In this document: piece by piece, positions 32,962-42,005 of the stretch
Position numbering within the stretch: position 1 is the first letter of the stretch
How the letters are laid out: the number at the start of each line of letters is the position of its first letter
Source of the DNA: Oscillospiraceae bacterium
GTDB taxonomy: Bacteria > Bacillota > Clostridia > Oscillospirales > Ruminococcaceae
Assembly: GCA_021769525.1 (NCBI GenBank)
Contig: JAETSQ010000006.1
Coordinates: forward strand, 1-64,000
DNA: 64,000 nucleotides
Reading direction: 5' to 3'
The notes under the pieces: model-generated
The model's database searches: none
What the model saw: the letters and a program-made list of their open reading frames with translations, nothing else
What the model was told of the DNA's origin: nothing
Program-made: the position numbers and the translations under genes

Positions 32962-33114
32962 TTACTGTTTCGCTTCCCCGGTCATGGTCTCCGCCAGGGT
33001 CTTCAGCTCCTCCAGCGTGCGGGGCTTTAGGTCGCACATAATAATGGAGTGCTGGATGAGGGCGGGGAGAGACTGGAAGTAAGCATCCATCTCCCGGTTT
33101 TCAAAGCTGTACAC
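32962..33114 (-). CDS. Small protein of unknown function (50 aa)
   Basis: GTG start at 33114, TAA at 32962-32964. The peptide starts MYSFENREMDAYFQSLP and ends AETMTGEAKQ, all helical and without a membrane segment. AAGGAAGGTGA lies 7 bases upstream of the GTG, and the gene starts 7 bp after the stop of the 112-residue gene, so the two are coupled. Similar short helical proteins with a YFQSLP-type segment are common companions in clostridial genomes, in my experience, but no function is known. Confidence 0.6.
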   Translation of the reverse strand: MYSFENREMDAYFQSLPALIQHSIIMCDLKPRTLEELKTLAETMTGEAKQ

Positions 33115-33121
33115 GGCTCGT

Positions 33122-33460
33122 TCACCTTCCTTCTTCCGTGGGTCCGGAAAATTTTGCCTGCCAGACCTCCTGTTTCACCTTGGAGGACGCGGTGCGGAAG
33201 TAGGCCCGGCTGTTGGCGTCCTCCCCCAGCAGAGCGGTGATGGGGGAGGGGCGGGGTTTGTTGGCCTCCAGGAAATGCCGGAGGGCCTCCGGGGTCATGG
33301 TGTTGTGCTGGAGGATGTCCAGCTGGATCTCCCGCGGCATGGCGTCAAAGACCTTACGGCTCATGGCGTCGCTTTCCAGCTGGGCCAGCACGTCCACCGG
33401 GTAGGAGCTGCCCAGGGGATTTTTCATCGGCTCGGTAGGGATAAAGTCCTTTTTCTTCAT
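33122..33460 (-). CDS. Small soluble protein of unknown function (112 aa)
   Basis: 112 residues starting MKKKDFIPTEPMKNPLG. The middle has SDAMSRKVFDAMPREIQLDILQHN, and the end EDANSRAYFRTASSKVKQEVWQ. The protein shows two related segments (MSRKVFDAMPREIQLDI and NSRAYFRTASSKVKQEV), suggesting an internal duplication of a short helical unit. ATG at 33460 has GAGGTG upstream. Followed at once by the 50-residue gene. No family recognised. Confidence 0.65.
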   Translation of the reverse strand: MKKKDFIPTEPMKNPLGSSYPVDVLAQLESDAMSRKVFDAMPREIQLDILQHNTMTPEALRHFLEANKPRPSPITALLGEDANSRAYFRTASSKVKQEVWQAKFSGPTEEGR

Positions 33461-33501
33461 CGGATTCACCTCGTCCCTTAGCTTGCCCCGGCGGAGGGCA
33501 A

Positions 33502-33541
33502 AAAAACAGCCGGGGCCCTTTCCGGCTCCGGCAGTTTTTCC
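33502..33541 (-). terminator. Terminator after the 33-residue gene
   Basis: On the minus strand: stem built around AGCCGG/CCGGCT (longer with one mismatch), followed by GTTTTTTG. Confidence 0.62.
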
Positions 33542-33555
33542 CAGGGAGGGGCCGC

Positions 33556-33657
33556 TCACCTTCTCCGCAGCCCCAGCGCGCCAAAAACAACGGCGCAGGC
33601 CCCGCAGACAGAGGCGACGATGCCCAGCACCAGACCACAGACCGAAAAGCCCTTCAT
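33556..33657 (-). CDS. Single-helix membrane peptide (33 aa)
   Basis: ATG at 33657, TGA at 33556-33558. The peptide MKGFSVCGLVLGIVASVC continues with a hydrophobic GACAVVFGALGL and ends RRR: one membrane helix with a positive tail. AAGGGGG precedes the ATG by 8 bases, and a terminator follows. The plan resembles the holin-like toxin at 395-484, but the sequence is different and no antisense RNA promoter is obvious, so I leave it as unknown. Confidence 0.55.
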   Translation of the reverse strand: MKGFSVCGLVLGIVASVCGACAVVFGALGLRRR

Positions 33658-33818
33658 CCTCACAGCCCCCTTTGTTTTTTGTTATCATAGCATATTTTGC
33701 CCCGTTTGGGAAGATGTCCCGCCGTCCCCGCCACTCTCTGCCCAAAAAAGTCTCGCGCCGGGCCGCAAAATATGTTATACTGTAAAAAAGCTGTATGTGT
33801 CTGGAAAGGAGTGGAAAA

Positions 33819-35111
33819 ATGGCGTCTGTACTGCTGAAGAACTGCCGCCTCATCGATGAAACGGGGGAGATCGTCACCGGGGAGGACCTGCTGGTCCGGG
33901 ACGGGGTCATCGCCGCCCGCGGCAAGGGCCTGGCCCTGCCGGAGGGGGAGACGGGGGAAACGCTGGATTGCTCCGGGCTTTTTGTCAGCCCCGGCCTCAC
34001 CATCCTCCACGCCCATTCCCCCATGCACATCCTCCGGGGGGTGGCGGAGGACGTGAACGTGAACGACTGGTTCAACAAGGAGATATGGCCCTACGAGAGC
34101 AAGATACAGGAGGAGGACATCTACTGGGGGGCCCGCCTCTGCTGCGCCGAGATGCTGGACCACGGGGTCACCGCCTTTGCCGACCACTACTTCCACGGGG
34201 AGCAGATCGCCCAGGCGGCCAAGGAGAGCGGCATCCGGGCGGACATCGCCGGGACGGTGTTTGCCTTTGACGGCGATCCGGAGCCGGAGATGAAGCCGGT
34301 GGAGACCCTGATGGAGCAGTACCGGGGCGACCCCCTGGTGAAGATACGCTTCGGCCCCCATTCCCCTTACATCTGCTCCCCGGAGGTGCTGCGCACCCTG
34401 GTGGAGGCGGCCAGGGAGAAGGGCGGCGGCATCCATCTCCACGTCTCGGAGACCGCCGCCCAGGTGGCGGAAAGCCGGGAGAAGCACGGCAAGACCCCCT
34501 TCCGGGTGGTGGCGGAGGCCGGGGGCTTCACCGTCCCCTGCATCGTGGCCCACGGCCTTTGGATCGAGGAGGAGGACCTGCCCCTGCTGGGGGAGGATAC
34601 ATACATCGCCCACTGCCCCAAGACCTACATGAAGCTGGGGGCCGGGCGGGGGCCCATCTGGGACCATTGGCGGCAGGTGAACCTTTGCATCGGGACCGAC
34701 GGGGCGGCCAGCTCCAACTCGGTGGACCCCCTGGAGCAGGCCCGGCTCTTCGCCCTGGTGGGAAAGCTGACGGACCGGGCGGAGGATTACCCCCTCCGGG
34801 AGGTCTGGCAGGTGCTGATGCGGGGGCACCGGGCGCTGGGCTTCGGCTCCGGGCGCCTTGTTCCCGGCGCGGCGGCGGACCTCTGCTTCTGGGACCTGGA
34901 TACCCCCCAGACCGCCCCCCTCTACAGCCCCCTGGCGGCCATCCTCTACAGCGCGGACAGCCGGAACATCCGCCACGTGATGGTGGCGGGGGAGTTCCGC
35001 AAGCGGGACGGGGCCCTGGCCTTCGATACCGCTCCCATTCTGGAAAACGCCGCCCGGTGCGCCAGGGAGATCTCCATCCGGGGCAAAGGCGTCAGCAAAC
35101 TGCGGTTCTAG
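33819..35111 (+). CDS. Amidohydrolase family deaminase (MTA/SAH or 5'-deoxyadenosine deaminase-like)
   Basis: 430 residues of the metal-dependent hydrolase superfamily, close to the TrzN/SsnA/MtaD group. Metal ligands: HAHSP (about 65-67), HLHVSE (about 206-211), VAHGLW (about 243) and GTDGAASSNSVD (about 294-305). Such enzymes deaminate methylthioadenosine, S-adenosylhomocysteine or 5'-deoxyadenosine to inosine derivatives; guanine deaminase is a less likely reading. ATG at 33819 has AAAGGAG upstream. It stands alone in an otherwise accessory-looking region. Confidence 0.88.
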   Translation: MASVLLKNCRLIDETGEIVTGEDLLVRDGVIAARGKGLALPEGETGETLDCSGLFVSPGLTILHAHSPMHILRGVAEDVNVNDWFNKEIWPYESKIQEEDIYWGARLCCAEMLDHGVTAFADHYFHGEQIAQAAKESGIRADIAGTVFAFDGDPEPEMKPVETLMEQYRGDPLVKIRFGPHSPYICSPEVLRTLVEAAREKGGGIHLHVSETAAQVAESREKHGKTPFRVVAEAGGFTVPCIVAHGLWIEEEDLPLLGEDTYIAHCPKTYMKLGAGRGPIWDHWRQVNLCIGTDGAASSNSVDPLEQARLFALVGKLTDRAEDYPLREVWQVLMRGHRALGFGSGRLVPGAAADLCFWDLDTPQTAPLYSPLAAILYSADSRNIRHVMVAGEFRKRDGALAFDTAPILENAARCAREISIRGKGVSKLRF

Positions 35112-35113
35112 GG

Positions 35114-35345
35114 GAACCCCTCCGTCTCGCTTCGCTCGACACCTCCCCTTTCAGGGGAGGCTCTGGCGAGGACGCAAAGCTGCCCGCTTTGCCAAGGGCT
35201 CCCCTGAAAGGGTGGCCGTAGGCCACGTTCCCGACCGCAGGGAGGGATGCTGGCATTTCCCAAAGGGAAATGTCTGAGGGGTTCTTTTCGCCGCAGCAAA
35301 CCAAGTATCCCCAAGGCTCCCTCGCCGAGGGAGGCTTTTTGGAAA
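35114..35345. repeat. REP-like palindrome cluster, CTCCCTC family C
   Basis: It contains CACCTCCCCTTTCAGGGGAGG, TCGCTTCGCTCGA, CGGTGGCC-like arms, GGCATTTCCC-aaa-GGGAAATG and GGCTCCCTCGCCGAGGGAGGC, one after another. These are several short palindromes of the same style as at 120, 12056 and 42377. They fill the 280-bp gap between the amidohydrolase and flotillin genes; no gene is seen. Confidence 0.65.
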
Positions 35346-35391
35346 AATTCTGTCACATGGATTTTGCTTTATGTAAGGAGGTAATTTGAAA

Positions 35392-37014
35392 ATGCTGGAT
35401 AAGATTCTTGCGATCGCGCCCATTGTTATCATCGTGGCGGCGGTGGTGGCCCTGCTGGCCAGCGGGTACAAAAAGGCCCCGCCGGATACCGCCTTCATCG
35501 TCTCCGGCCTGCGGCGGCGCACCGTCATCGGCAAGGCCGTCATCAAGATCCCGTTTTTGGAGCGGCTGGACATTGTGAGCCTAAAGCTCATCCCGGTGGA
35601 TGTGAAGACCTCCAACGCCGTCCCCACCGCCGATTACATCAACATCCGGGTGGATGCCGCTGTCAACGTAAAGATCAGCGCCACCCCGGAAAAACTGGCC
35701 CTGGCCGCCCAGAACTTCCTGAACCAGAAGACGGATTACGTCCGTTCGGTGGCCCAGGAGGTGCTGGAAGGCAATATGCGCGAGATCGTGGGCAAAATGA
35801 AGCTGGAGGAGATGGTCAGCGACCGCCAGAAGTTCGCCGAGCTGGTGAAGGAAAACGCCGAGCCGGACCTGGCCGCCATGGGCCTGGACATCGTCAGCTT
35901 CAACGTCCAGAACTTCTCCGATGAAAACGGCGTCATCGATGACCTGGGTATCGATAACATCAGCCAGATCAAAAAGAAGGCCGCCATCGCCAAGGCGGAG
36001 GCGGACAAGGAGATCGCGGTGGCTAAGGCGGAAGCGGACCGCCAGGCCAACGAGGCCCGCGTGGACGCCGACCGGGAGATCGCCATCAAGAAGAACGAGC
36101 TGGACATCCAGATGGCGGAGCTGAAGAAGCGGGAGGACACCAAGCGGGCCGAGGCGGACGCCGCCTACCGCATCCAGGAGCAGGAGCAGCGCAAGATCAT
36201 CGAGGTAGCTACCGCCAACGCGGACATCGCCAAGCAGGAGCGGGAAGTGGAGCTGAAGCGCAAGGAAGCCGAGGTGCGGGAGCAGGCCCTTTCCGCCGAG
36301 ATCCGCAAGACCGCCGACGCCGACCTGTACCGCCGCCAGAAGCAGGCGGAAGCCGAGCAGTACGAGGCCCAGAAGGACGCCGAAGCCAAGCTCTTTATGA
36401 ACGAGCAGGAGGCCGCGGGCCTGCTGGCCAAGCGCAACGCGGAGGCCAAGGCCCTGCGCTTCATGCAGGAGCAGGAGGCCGCCGGTATCCTGGCTAAGGG
36501 CGACGCCGAGGCCAAGGCTCTGCTCTTCATGCAGGAGCGGGAGGCCGCCGGCATCCGGGCCAAGGGTGAGGCGGAGGCCAGCACCATCCAGGCCAAGGGC
36601 CTTGCGGAGGCCGAAGCCATCCGGGCCCAGGGCCTTGCCGAAGCCGAGGCCATGGAGAAGAAGGCGCTGGCCTACCAGAAGTACAACAACGCCGCCATGG
36701 CGGAGATGCTCATCCAGGTGCTGCCGGACATCGCCGGCAAGATCGCCGAGCCCCTGGCCCAGATCGACAAGATCACCATCATCGGCGGGGACGGTTCCGG
36801 CGTGGGAAGCGTGGCGGACAATGTTCCCACCGTGATGGCGAAGCTCATCGAATCCATGAAGGACACCACCGGCATCGACCTGACGGAGGTCATCAAAGCC
36901 GATACCTACGACGCCAAGGTGAACCGCAACCTGAACATCACCGGCCTGGGGGAGGGAGCTCCCGCCCCGGAGGTGAAGGTGGACCTGGGCACAGGTGACA
37001 CCACTGTAGAGTAG
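35392..37014 (+). CDS. floT: Flotillin-like SPFH domain protein
   Basis: 540 residues. One N-terminal membrane helix (about 4-24), SPFH/band 7 domain (about 28-185), then a very long coiled coil rich in Ala/Glu/Lys (about 190-440) with repeated FMQEQEAAGILAKGDAEAKA-type units, and a C-terminal tail with GGDGSG. Flotillins organise membrane microdomains and help assemble signalling and transport complexes. ATG at 35392 is preferred over TTG 35386, because AAGGAGG is 10 rather than 4 bases upstream. The YihY gene follows by 20 bp, so the two membrane proteins are likely cotranscribed. Confidence 0.9.
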   Translation: MLDKILAIAPIVIIVAAVVALLASGYKKAPPDTAFIVSGLRRRTVIGKAVIKIPFLERLDIVSLKLIPVDVKTSNAVPTADYINIRVDAAVNVKISATPEKLALAAQNFLNQKTDYVRSVAQEVLEGNMREIVGKMKLEEMVSDRQKFAELVKENAEPDLAAMGLDIVSFNVQNFSDENGVIDDLGIDNISQIKKKAAIAKAEADKEIAVAKAEADRQANEARVDADREIAIKKNELDIQMAELKKREDTKRAEADAAYRIQEQEQRKIIEVATANADIAKQEREVELKRKEAEVREQALSAEIRKTADADLYRRQKQAEAEQYEAQKDAEAKLFMNEQEAAGLLAKRNAEAKALRFMQEQEAAGILAKGDAEAKALLFMQEREAAGIRAKGEAEASTIQAKGLAEAEAIRAQGLAEAEAMEKKALAYQKYNNAAMAEMLIQVLPDIAGKIAEPLAQIDKITIIGGDGSGVGSVADNVPTVMAKLIESMKDTTGIDLTEVIKADTYDAKVNRNLNITGLGEGAPAPEVKVDLGTGDTTVE

Positions 37015-37034
37015 ATAGAAAGGGAGATGAGCCG

Positions 37035-37880
37035 ATGAAGGACTGGGCGGAGCGGCTGGGCCGCAGTCTCTCCCGGTACCGCCTCTGGCGGCTGGGGGAG
37101 GGGATGGTCCGGGGATACCTGGACCACGAGGTGGGCAAATCCGCCGCCGCCCTGGCCTATTATCTGCTGTTCTCCTTCTTCCCGCTGCTCATCTTCCTCA
37201 GCACCCTGGTGGGCTTTCTGGAGCTGGAACCCCTCACCCTGGGGCCCCACCTCCAGAACCTCATCCCAGGGGAGGTGCTCCGGCTGGTGAACGCCTATCT
37301 CGTCCATGTCACCGAGCTGCGCAGCGGCAACCTCCTGGCGGTGAGCCTGCTGGCTACCCTGTGGCTCCCCATGCGGGCGGTGGACAGCCTGATGAAGGCG
37401 GTGAACACCGCCTACGATGTCAAAAATCCCCGCCCCACCCTCCGGCACCAGGTGGTGGTGCTGCTCTTCACCCTCTTCCTGATGGCGGTGATGATGCTCA
37501 CCCTGGTGCTGGTGCTGGCGGGCCGGGGCTTCCTCACCTTCCTTGGCCGCTATCTCCCGGTCATCCAGCCCTTCATCGGCCTTTGGAACACCCTGCGCTT
37601 CCCCCTGATGGGGGCGGCCTTCTTCCTAGCCCTGGGGGCGCTGTACTGGGTGGCACCGGGGATCCGGGGCCCCCGGCGGCGGGTCTTTCCGGGGGCGGTG
37701 GCGGCCCTCTGCTCCTGGCTGGCCTTTTCGGCGGGGTTCTCCTTCTACGTGGAGAATATCGCCAACTACTCGGCGCTGTACGGGGCCCTGGGCGGCATCA
37801 TCATCCTGCTGCTCTGGCTCTACGCCACCGCCACCGTGCTCATCCTGGGGGCGGAGTTCAACCACGCCCTGATGGTGTGA
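37035..37880 (+). CDS. YihY/BrkB family inner-membrane protein
   Basis: 281 residues with about six membrane helices. Family signature KSAAALAYYLLFSFFPLLIFL at about 35-55 (given here in two halves, GKSAAALAYYLL and FSFFPLLIFL) and LYGALGGIIILLLWLYATA near 245-265. Once called ribonuclease BN, these are integral membrane proteins, perhaps transporters, not nucleases. ATG at 37035 has AAAGGGAG upstream. It follows the flotillin gene closely. Confidence 0.92.
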   Translation: MKDWAERLGRSLSRYRLWRLGEGMVRGYLDHEVGKSAAALAYYLLFSFFPLLIFLSTLVGFLELEPLTLGPHLQNLIPGEVLRLVNAYLVHVTELRSGNLLAVSLLATLWLPMRAVDSLMKAVNTAYDVKNPRPTLRHQVVVLLFTLFLMAVMMLTLVLVLAGRGFLTFLGRYLPVIQPFIGLWNTLRFPLMGAAFFLALGALYWVAPGIRGPRRRVFPGAVAALCSWLAFSAGFSFYVENIANYSALYGALGGIIILLLWLYATATVLILGAEFNHALMV

Positions 37881-37916
37881 GGGGAGGACCGGGCGGCTTT
37901 TCCGGCGCATAGATCC

Positions 37917-37945
37917 TTGACACTGGTATATACTTTGTATATACT
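37917..37945 (+). promoter_or_regulatory. mazEF promoter with palindromic operator
   Basis: TTGACA (37917-37922), 17 bp, TATACT (37940-37945). TATATAC-TTT-GTATATA (37927-37943), a perfect 7-3-7 palindrome, fills the spacer and overlaps the -10; it is the likely autorepression site for the MazE-MazF complex. Confidence 0.78.
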
Positions 37946-37963
37946 ATATGTGAGGTGATGGGT

Positions 37964-38230
37964 ATGTACGCAACGATCCAGAAATGGGGGAACAGCCAGG
38001 GCATTCGCCTGCCCAGTGTCCTTCTCAAGTCCTTGGATATAAAAGAAAACGACCGGCTGGAGATCATCCAAGTGGAGGACGGCATCCAGCTTCGGAAAGC
38101 GCCCAAGGTACACCGCAGCTTTGAGGAACGCTTTGCGGAGCAGTTTGGCGTATCTCCGGAGGAAAGCGATATTCGTTTTGATAACGAAGAGCTTGATTGG
38201 GGCAGTCCCCAGGGAGCGGAGGTATGGTGA
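37964..38230 (+). CDS. mazE: Antitoxin MazE (AbrB/SpoVT-type)
   Basis: 88 residues. The N-terminal swapped-hairpin DNA-binding domain reads MYATIQKWGNSQGIRLP, the MazE/AbrB signature; the acidic C-terminus (SPEESDIRFDNEELDW) would wrap the toxin. ATG at 37964 is chosen because GAGG is 8 bases upstream; the earlier GTG/ATG pair is too close. The gene overlaps mazF by 7 bases. It neutralises MazF and represses the operon through 37927-37943. Confidence 0.9.
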   Translation: MYATIQKWGNSQGIRLPSVLLKSLDIKENDRLEIIQVEDGIQLRKAPKVHRSFEERFAEQFGVSPEESDIRFDNEELDWGSPQGAEVW

Positions 38231-38559
38231 CGGTGTTTGAGCAGGGGGACATCATCTATATGGATTTTTGCCCCCAAACCGGGCATGAGCAGGCGGGGCG
38301 GCGTCCGGGGCTGGTCATCAGTAAAACCGCTTTCAACCGAAAATCCAGCATGGTCATGGTGTGCCCCATCACCCATACCGCCAGGGGCCTTTTCTTTCAG
38401 CCCAAACTGCCAAGCGGGCTGAAAACAGATGGCTACGTCCTTTGTGACCAAGCGCGTTTTTTGGACATCGGGGCACGGAACGCACGCTTTGAAGAAAAGG
38501 TCCCCCAGGATTTTCTGGCGGAGGTCGTCGACTTGGTGTGTTCCCTGATCGAAACATGA
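38224..38559 (+). CDS. mazF: Toxin MazF (PemK-family mRNA interferase)
   Basis: 111 residues. GDIIYMDFCPQTGHEQAG followed by RRPGLVIS is the conserved start of MazF, with the catalytic Arg in the RRP turn, and MVMVCPIT holds the second conserved strand. It cleaves mRNA at short sequence sites, causing growth arrest when MazE is lost. ATG at 38224 lies inside the end of mazE, with GGAGCGGAGG upstream. A terminator follows. AT-richer than neighbours. Confidence 0.93.
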   Translation: MVTVFEQGDIIYMDFCPQTGHEQAGRRPGLVISKTAFNRKSSMVMVCPITHTARGLFFQPKLPSGLKTDGYVLCDQARFLDIGARNARFEEKVPQDFLAEVVDLVCSLIET

Positions 38560-38563
38560 AGCG

Positions 38564-38602
38564 AATAGCCCACATCAGAAACGGTGTGGGCTATTTTTGT
38601 AT
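38564..38602 (+). terminator. mazEF terminator
   Basis: Stem AATAGCCCACA / TGTGGGCTATT with loop TCAGAAACGG, followed by TTTG. Confidence 0.82.
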
Positions 38603-38634
38603 CCTGAAAACCACGCCCTGCACTTTCAAAGAAT

Positions 38635-38661
38635 TTCGTATACTTAATTTAAGTATACGAA
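38635..38661. promoter_or_regulatory. 27-bp palindrome upstream of XRE copy 2
   Basis: TTCGTATACTTAA-t-TTAAGTATACGAA, arms of 13 bp, perfect. A further half site TATACTTAA follows the TATAAT box near 38688-38704. It is probably the operator for the XRE protein encoded at 38784. Confidence 0.65.
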
Positions 38662-38783
38662 GGACACTTTTGCTGAAAACAATCTTATAATATACTTAAA
38701 TTTAGGATGTTGATGACAGATGAAGGTATGCGTGATAAAAGCGAAAAGCATTGCAATAGTCCAGAAAATGCGGGTGGTGGGAC

Positions 38784-39107
38784 ATGAAGGATATTTTGGC
38801 AGAAATCACAAGGCTGCGACTGGCAAGAAACTGGTCTGAATACGATTTAGCGAAACGGGCTGAAATACCTCAATCTACAATTTCGTCCTGGTATCGCAAA
38901 AATCAACTGCCCACCTTTCGGTCACTGGAAAGGGTCTGTTCCGGTTTTGGCATCACCATGTCACAGTTTTTTGCAGAAAGTGGTGACGCAATTTCTTTGT
39001 CCCCCAAACAGATGGAAATGTTAGAGCACTGGTCATCACTGAACGAAACACAGCAGGAATTATTTTTAGAGCTTTTCAAAAACGGTCAATTATATCGCCA
39101 AGCATGA
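38784..39107 (+). CDS. XRE-family transcriptional regulator, copy 2
   Basis: 107 residues, differing from the 31463-31768 protein by only about five residues (MERN/LARN, SLEK/SLER, SPRQ/SPKQ) before the C-termini diverge (FKNGQLYRQA against FKSR). The DNA is also nearly identical from about 12 bp before the ATG. The helix-turn-helix YDLAKRAEIPQSTISSWYRK is unchanged, but the upstream operator-like sequences differ between the copies. ATG at 38784 with GGTGGTGGG upstream. No partner gene follows it, unlike copy 1 which precedes the SLOG-HTH gene. Confidence 0.9.
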   Translation: MKDILAEITRLRLARNWSEYDLAKRAEIPQSTISSWYRKNQLPTFRSLERVCSGFGITMSQFFAESGDAISLSPKQMEMLEHWSSLNETQQELFLELFKNGQLYRQA

Positions 39108-39177
39108 GGGCCATCTTTCACGGATCCATTGGGAGATACAGCGGTTTGAGCCAGAAGAGAAAAATAGAAGATAAAGC

Positions 39178-39205
39178 ACACCCCCGGAGAACTCTCCGAG
39201 GGTGT
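39178..39205. terminator. Hairpin, probable weak terminator
   Basis: A 13-bp stem ACACCCCCGGAGA/TCTCCGAGGGTGT with one mismatch and a 2-base loop. The T-run after it is poor (TGTCATTT). Confidence 0.5.
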
Positions 39206-39241
39206 TGTCATTTAGAAGAGAACCGCTGTGCGGTAAAAGCC

Positions 39242-39320
39242 TTGGCCGTTCTTCTTTTTGCTTCTTTTTCTTCTTCCGCAAGAAGAAAAAGAAGGCAGGG
39301 CCGGGCGGCAGCCCGGATTA
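39242..39320 (-). repeat. Polypurine double-hairpin repeat, copy 4 (downstream of valS)
   Basis: The same unit as at 834-910, with loop CCGC and GC arm CCGGGCGGCAGCCCGG. It ends about 22 bp from the valS stop, in the same orientation relative to the gene as copies 1 and 3. Confidence 0.8.
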
Positions 39321-39342
39321 GCGTAAAAGACGCGCGTGCTTC

Positions 39343-41973
39343 CTATCCCAGCGCCGCGATGGATTCCTCCAGCTTGGCGAGGTGCTGGCGGCTCACCTCG
39401 ATCTTCTTTCGCTCCGCGTCCACCACCTGGGCGGGAGCCTTCGCCACAAATGCCTCGTTTTGCAGCTTTTTCTCCACAAAGGCGATGTCGCTGAGGCACT
39501 TTTCCTTTTCCTTCTGGAGCCGGGCCAGCTCCTTCTCCTTATCGATGAGCTGCTCCATGGGGATGAGGGCCTTGGCGGCGGGGGTGATGACCTGCACCGC
39601 GCCGGGGAGGTCGAATTTCTCCCCCACCTCCACCGACTGGGCGGAGGCCAGCCGCTCCAGGAAGGGGGCCCCGGCCCGGAACACCGCCGTCTCCCCGGTC
39701 TCGATGTAGACCTTGGCTTTCTTCGCCGGGGGGATGTTCATCTCCGCCCGCTGGTTGCGGATGGCCTTGATGAGGTCCATCACCTTCTGGAAGTCCGCTT
39801 CCTCCTGGGTGAAGGAGAGGGCCTCGTCGTAGACCGGCCACTTGGCTACCATGATGCTGGGGCCCTCCCCGGCGTGGGGCAGGGACTGCCAGATCTCCTC
39901 GGTGATGAAGGGCATGAAGGGGTGCAGCAGCTTGAGGGTGTTGCCCAGGACGTACACCAGCACCTGCTGGGCGGCCCTGGCGGTCTCGCCGCCGGCCGCC
40001 AGGCGGGTCTTGCAAAGCTCGATGTACCAGTCGCAGAGGATGTCCCAAATGAAGTCGTAGAGCTTCTGGACGGCGATGCCCAGCTCGAACCGCTCCAGGT
40101 TATCGGTGACCTCCTTCACCAGGGTGTTGTAGAGGCTCACCACCCACTTGTCCTCGGTCTCCAGCGTCTCCGGGAGTTTTGCCTCGGTGATGCTCTCGTC
40201 CAGGTTCATCAGCAGGAAGCGGCTGGCGTTCCAGATCTTGTTGGCAAAGTTCCGGCTGGCCTTCACCTTCTCATCGGAGAAGCGCATATCGTTGCCGGGG
40301 CTGTTGCCGGTTGCCAGGGCAAAGCGCAGGGTGTCGGCTCCGTACTGGTCGATGATCTCCAGGGGGTCGATGCCGTTGCCCAAGGACTTGGACATCTTGC
40401 GCCCCTGGGCGTCCCGCACCAGGCCGTGGATGAGCACCGTATCGAAGGGGGTCCGGCCCATCTGCTCGCAGCCGGAGAAGATCATCCGGGCCACCCAGAA
40501 GAAGATGATGTCGTACCCCGTCACCAGGGTGTTGGTGGGGTAGAAGTATTTCAGCTCCGGGGTCTCATCCGGCCAGCCCAGGGTGGAGAAGGGCCACAGG
40601 GCGGAGGAGAACCAGGTATCCAGGGTGTCGGGGTCCTGCTCCAGCCGCTGGCTTCCGCACTTGGGGCAGGCGTGGGGGACCTCCCTGGCTACGATGACCT
40701 CCCCGCAGTCCCGGCAGTACCAGGCGGGGATGCGGTGGCCCCACCAAAGCTGGCGGCTGATGCACCAGTCCTTGATGTTCTCCATCCAGTGGAAGTAGGT
40801 CTTGTCGAACCGCTCCGGGACGAACTTGGTGGCGCCGCTCTTCACCGCCTGGATGGCGGGCTTTGCCAGGGGCTCCATCCGGACGAACCACTGCTTGGAG
40901 ATGAGGGGCTCCACGGTGGTGCCGCAGCGGTAGCAGCAGCCCACGTTGTGGCTGTAGTCCTCGATGCGGACCAGATACCCCTGGGCCTCCAGGTCGGCCA
41001 CGATGGCTTTGCGGGCGGCGTAGCGGTCCATCCCGGCGTATTTGCCGCCATTCTCGTTGATGGTGCCGTCCTCATTCATGATGTTGAGGATGGGCAGGTC
41101 GTGGCGCAGGCCCACCTCGTAGTCGTTGGGGTCGTGGGCGGGGGTGATCTTGACGCAGCCGGTGCCGAACTCCTGCTCCACGTAGGGATCGGCGATGAGG
41201 GGGATCTCCTTGTTCACCAGGGGCAGCAGCAGCATCTTTCCCACCAGGTGGGTATACCGCTCGTCCTCCGGGTTGACGGCCACGGCGGTATCCCCCAGCA
41301 TCGTCTCCGGCCGGGTGGTGGCGATCTCGATATACTGCCCCTCCATCCCCACGATGGGATAGCGGATATGCCAGAAGTGGCCCGCCTGGTCCTCGTACTC
41401 CACCTCAGCGTCCGAGATGGAGGTGAGGCAGTGGGGGCACCAGTTGATGATCCGCTCTCCCCGGTAGATGAGGCCCTTTTCGTACAGGCGGCAGAAGACC
41501 TCGTTCACCGCCTTGTTGCAGCCCTCGTCCAGGGTGAAGCGCTCCCGCTGCCAGTCGCAGGAGGAGCCCAGCTTTTTGAGCTGCTCCACAATGCGCCCGC
41601 CATACTTCTCCTTCCAGGCCCAGGCCCGCTCCAGGAACTTTTCCCGGCCCAGGTCCTCCTTGGTGAGGCCCTCCTCCTTCATGGACGCCACGATCTTCGC
41701 CTCGGTGGCGATGGAGGCGTGGTCGGTGCCGGGGAGCCAGAGGGCGCTGCGCCCCTGCATCCGCCGCCAGCGGATGAGGATGTCCTGGAGGGTCTCATCC
41801 AAGGCGTGGCCCATGTGCAGCTGCCCGGTGATGTTGGGGGGCGGGATGACGATGGTATAGGGCTTCTTTTGGGGGTCGATCTCGGCGTGGAAGAAGTTCC
41901 CCTCCTGCCAGAAGGCGTAGGTGCGGTCCTCCACCGATTTTGGGTCGTAGACCTTTGCCAGTTCTCTTGCCAT
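39343..41973 (-). CDS. valS: Valyl-tRNA synthetase
   Basis: 876 residues, class I. HIGH-type motif [13 protein letters not shown] at about 46-58, editing domain in the middle, KMSKS motif GRKMSKSLG near 525, and a C-terminal coiled coil (about 810-876) as in bacterial ValRS. A CxxC..CxxC zinc-like knuckle (CRDCGEV, CPKCGSQ) is also present. It charges tRNA-Val and hydrolyses misformed Thr-tRNA. ATG at 41973 has AAAGGAG upstream; the frame extends into the T-box leader but that is not coding. Controlled by the T-box at 42006-42280. Confidence 0.97.
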   Translation of the reverse strand: MARELAKVYDPKSVEDRTYAFWQEGNFFHAEIDPQKKPYTIVIPPPNITGQLHMGHALDETLQDILIRWRRMQGRSALWLPGTDHASIATEAKIVASMKEEGLTKEDLGREKFLERAWAWKEKYGGRIVEQLKKLGSSCDWQRERFTLDEGCNKAVNEVFCRLYEKGLIYRGERIINWCPHCLTSISDAEVEYEDQAGHFWHIRYPIVGMEGQYIEIATTRPETMLGDTAVAVNPEDERYTHLVGKMLLLPLVNKEIPLIADPYVEQEFGTGCVKITPAHDPNDYEVGLRHDLPILNIMNEDGTINENGGKYAGMDRYAARKAIVADLEAQGYLVRIEDYSHNVGCCYRCGTTVEPLISKQWFVRMEPLAKPAIQAVKSGATKFVPERFDKTYFHWMENIKDWCISRQLWWGHRIPAWYCRDCGEVIVAREVPHACPKCGSQRLEQDPDTLDTWFSSALWPFSTLGWPDETPELKYFYPTNTLVTGYDIIFFWVARMIFSGCEQMGRTPFDTVLIHGLVRDAQGRKMSKSLGNGIDPLEIIDQYGADTLRFALATGNSPGNDMRFSDEKVKASRNFANKIWNASRFLLMNLDESITEAKLPETLETEDKWVVSLYNTLVKEVTDNLERFELGIAVQKLYDFIWDILCDWYIELCKTRLAAGGETARAAQQVLVYVLGNTLKLLHPFMPFITEEIWQSLPHAGEGPSIMVAKWPVYDEALSFTQEEADFQKVMDLIKAIRNQRAEMNIPPAKKAKVYIETGETAVFRAGAPFLERLASAQSVEVGEKFDLPGAVQVITPAAKALIPMEQLIDKEKELARLQKEKEKCLSDIAFVEKKLQNEAFVAKAPAQVVDAERKKIEVSRQHLAKLEESIAALG

Positions 41974-42005
41974 TGTATTGCTCCTTTCGGGTTGTTCTCC
42001 GACAA

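Noticed and set aside
33556..33657. 33-residue membrane peptide as a second type I toxin
   Set aside because: Plan is similar, but no antisense promoter or shared terminator was found, so the evidence is not enough.
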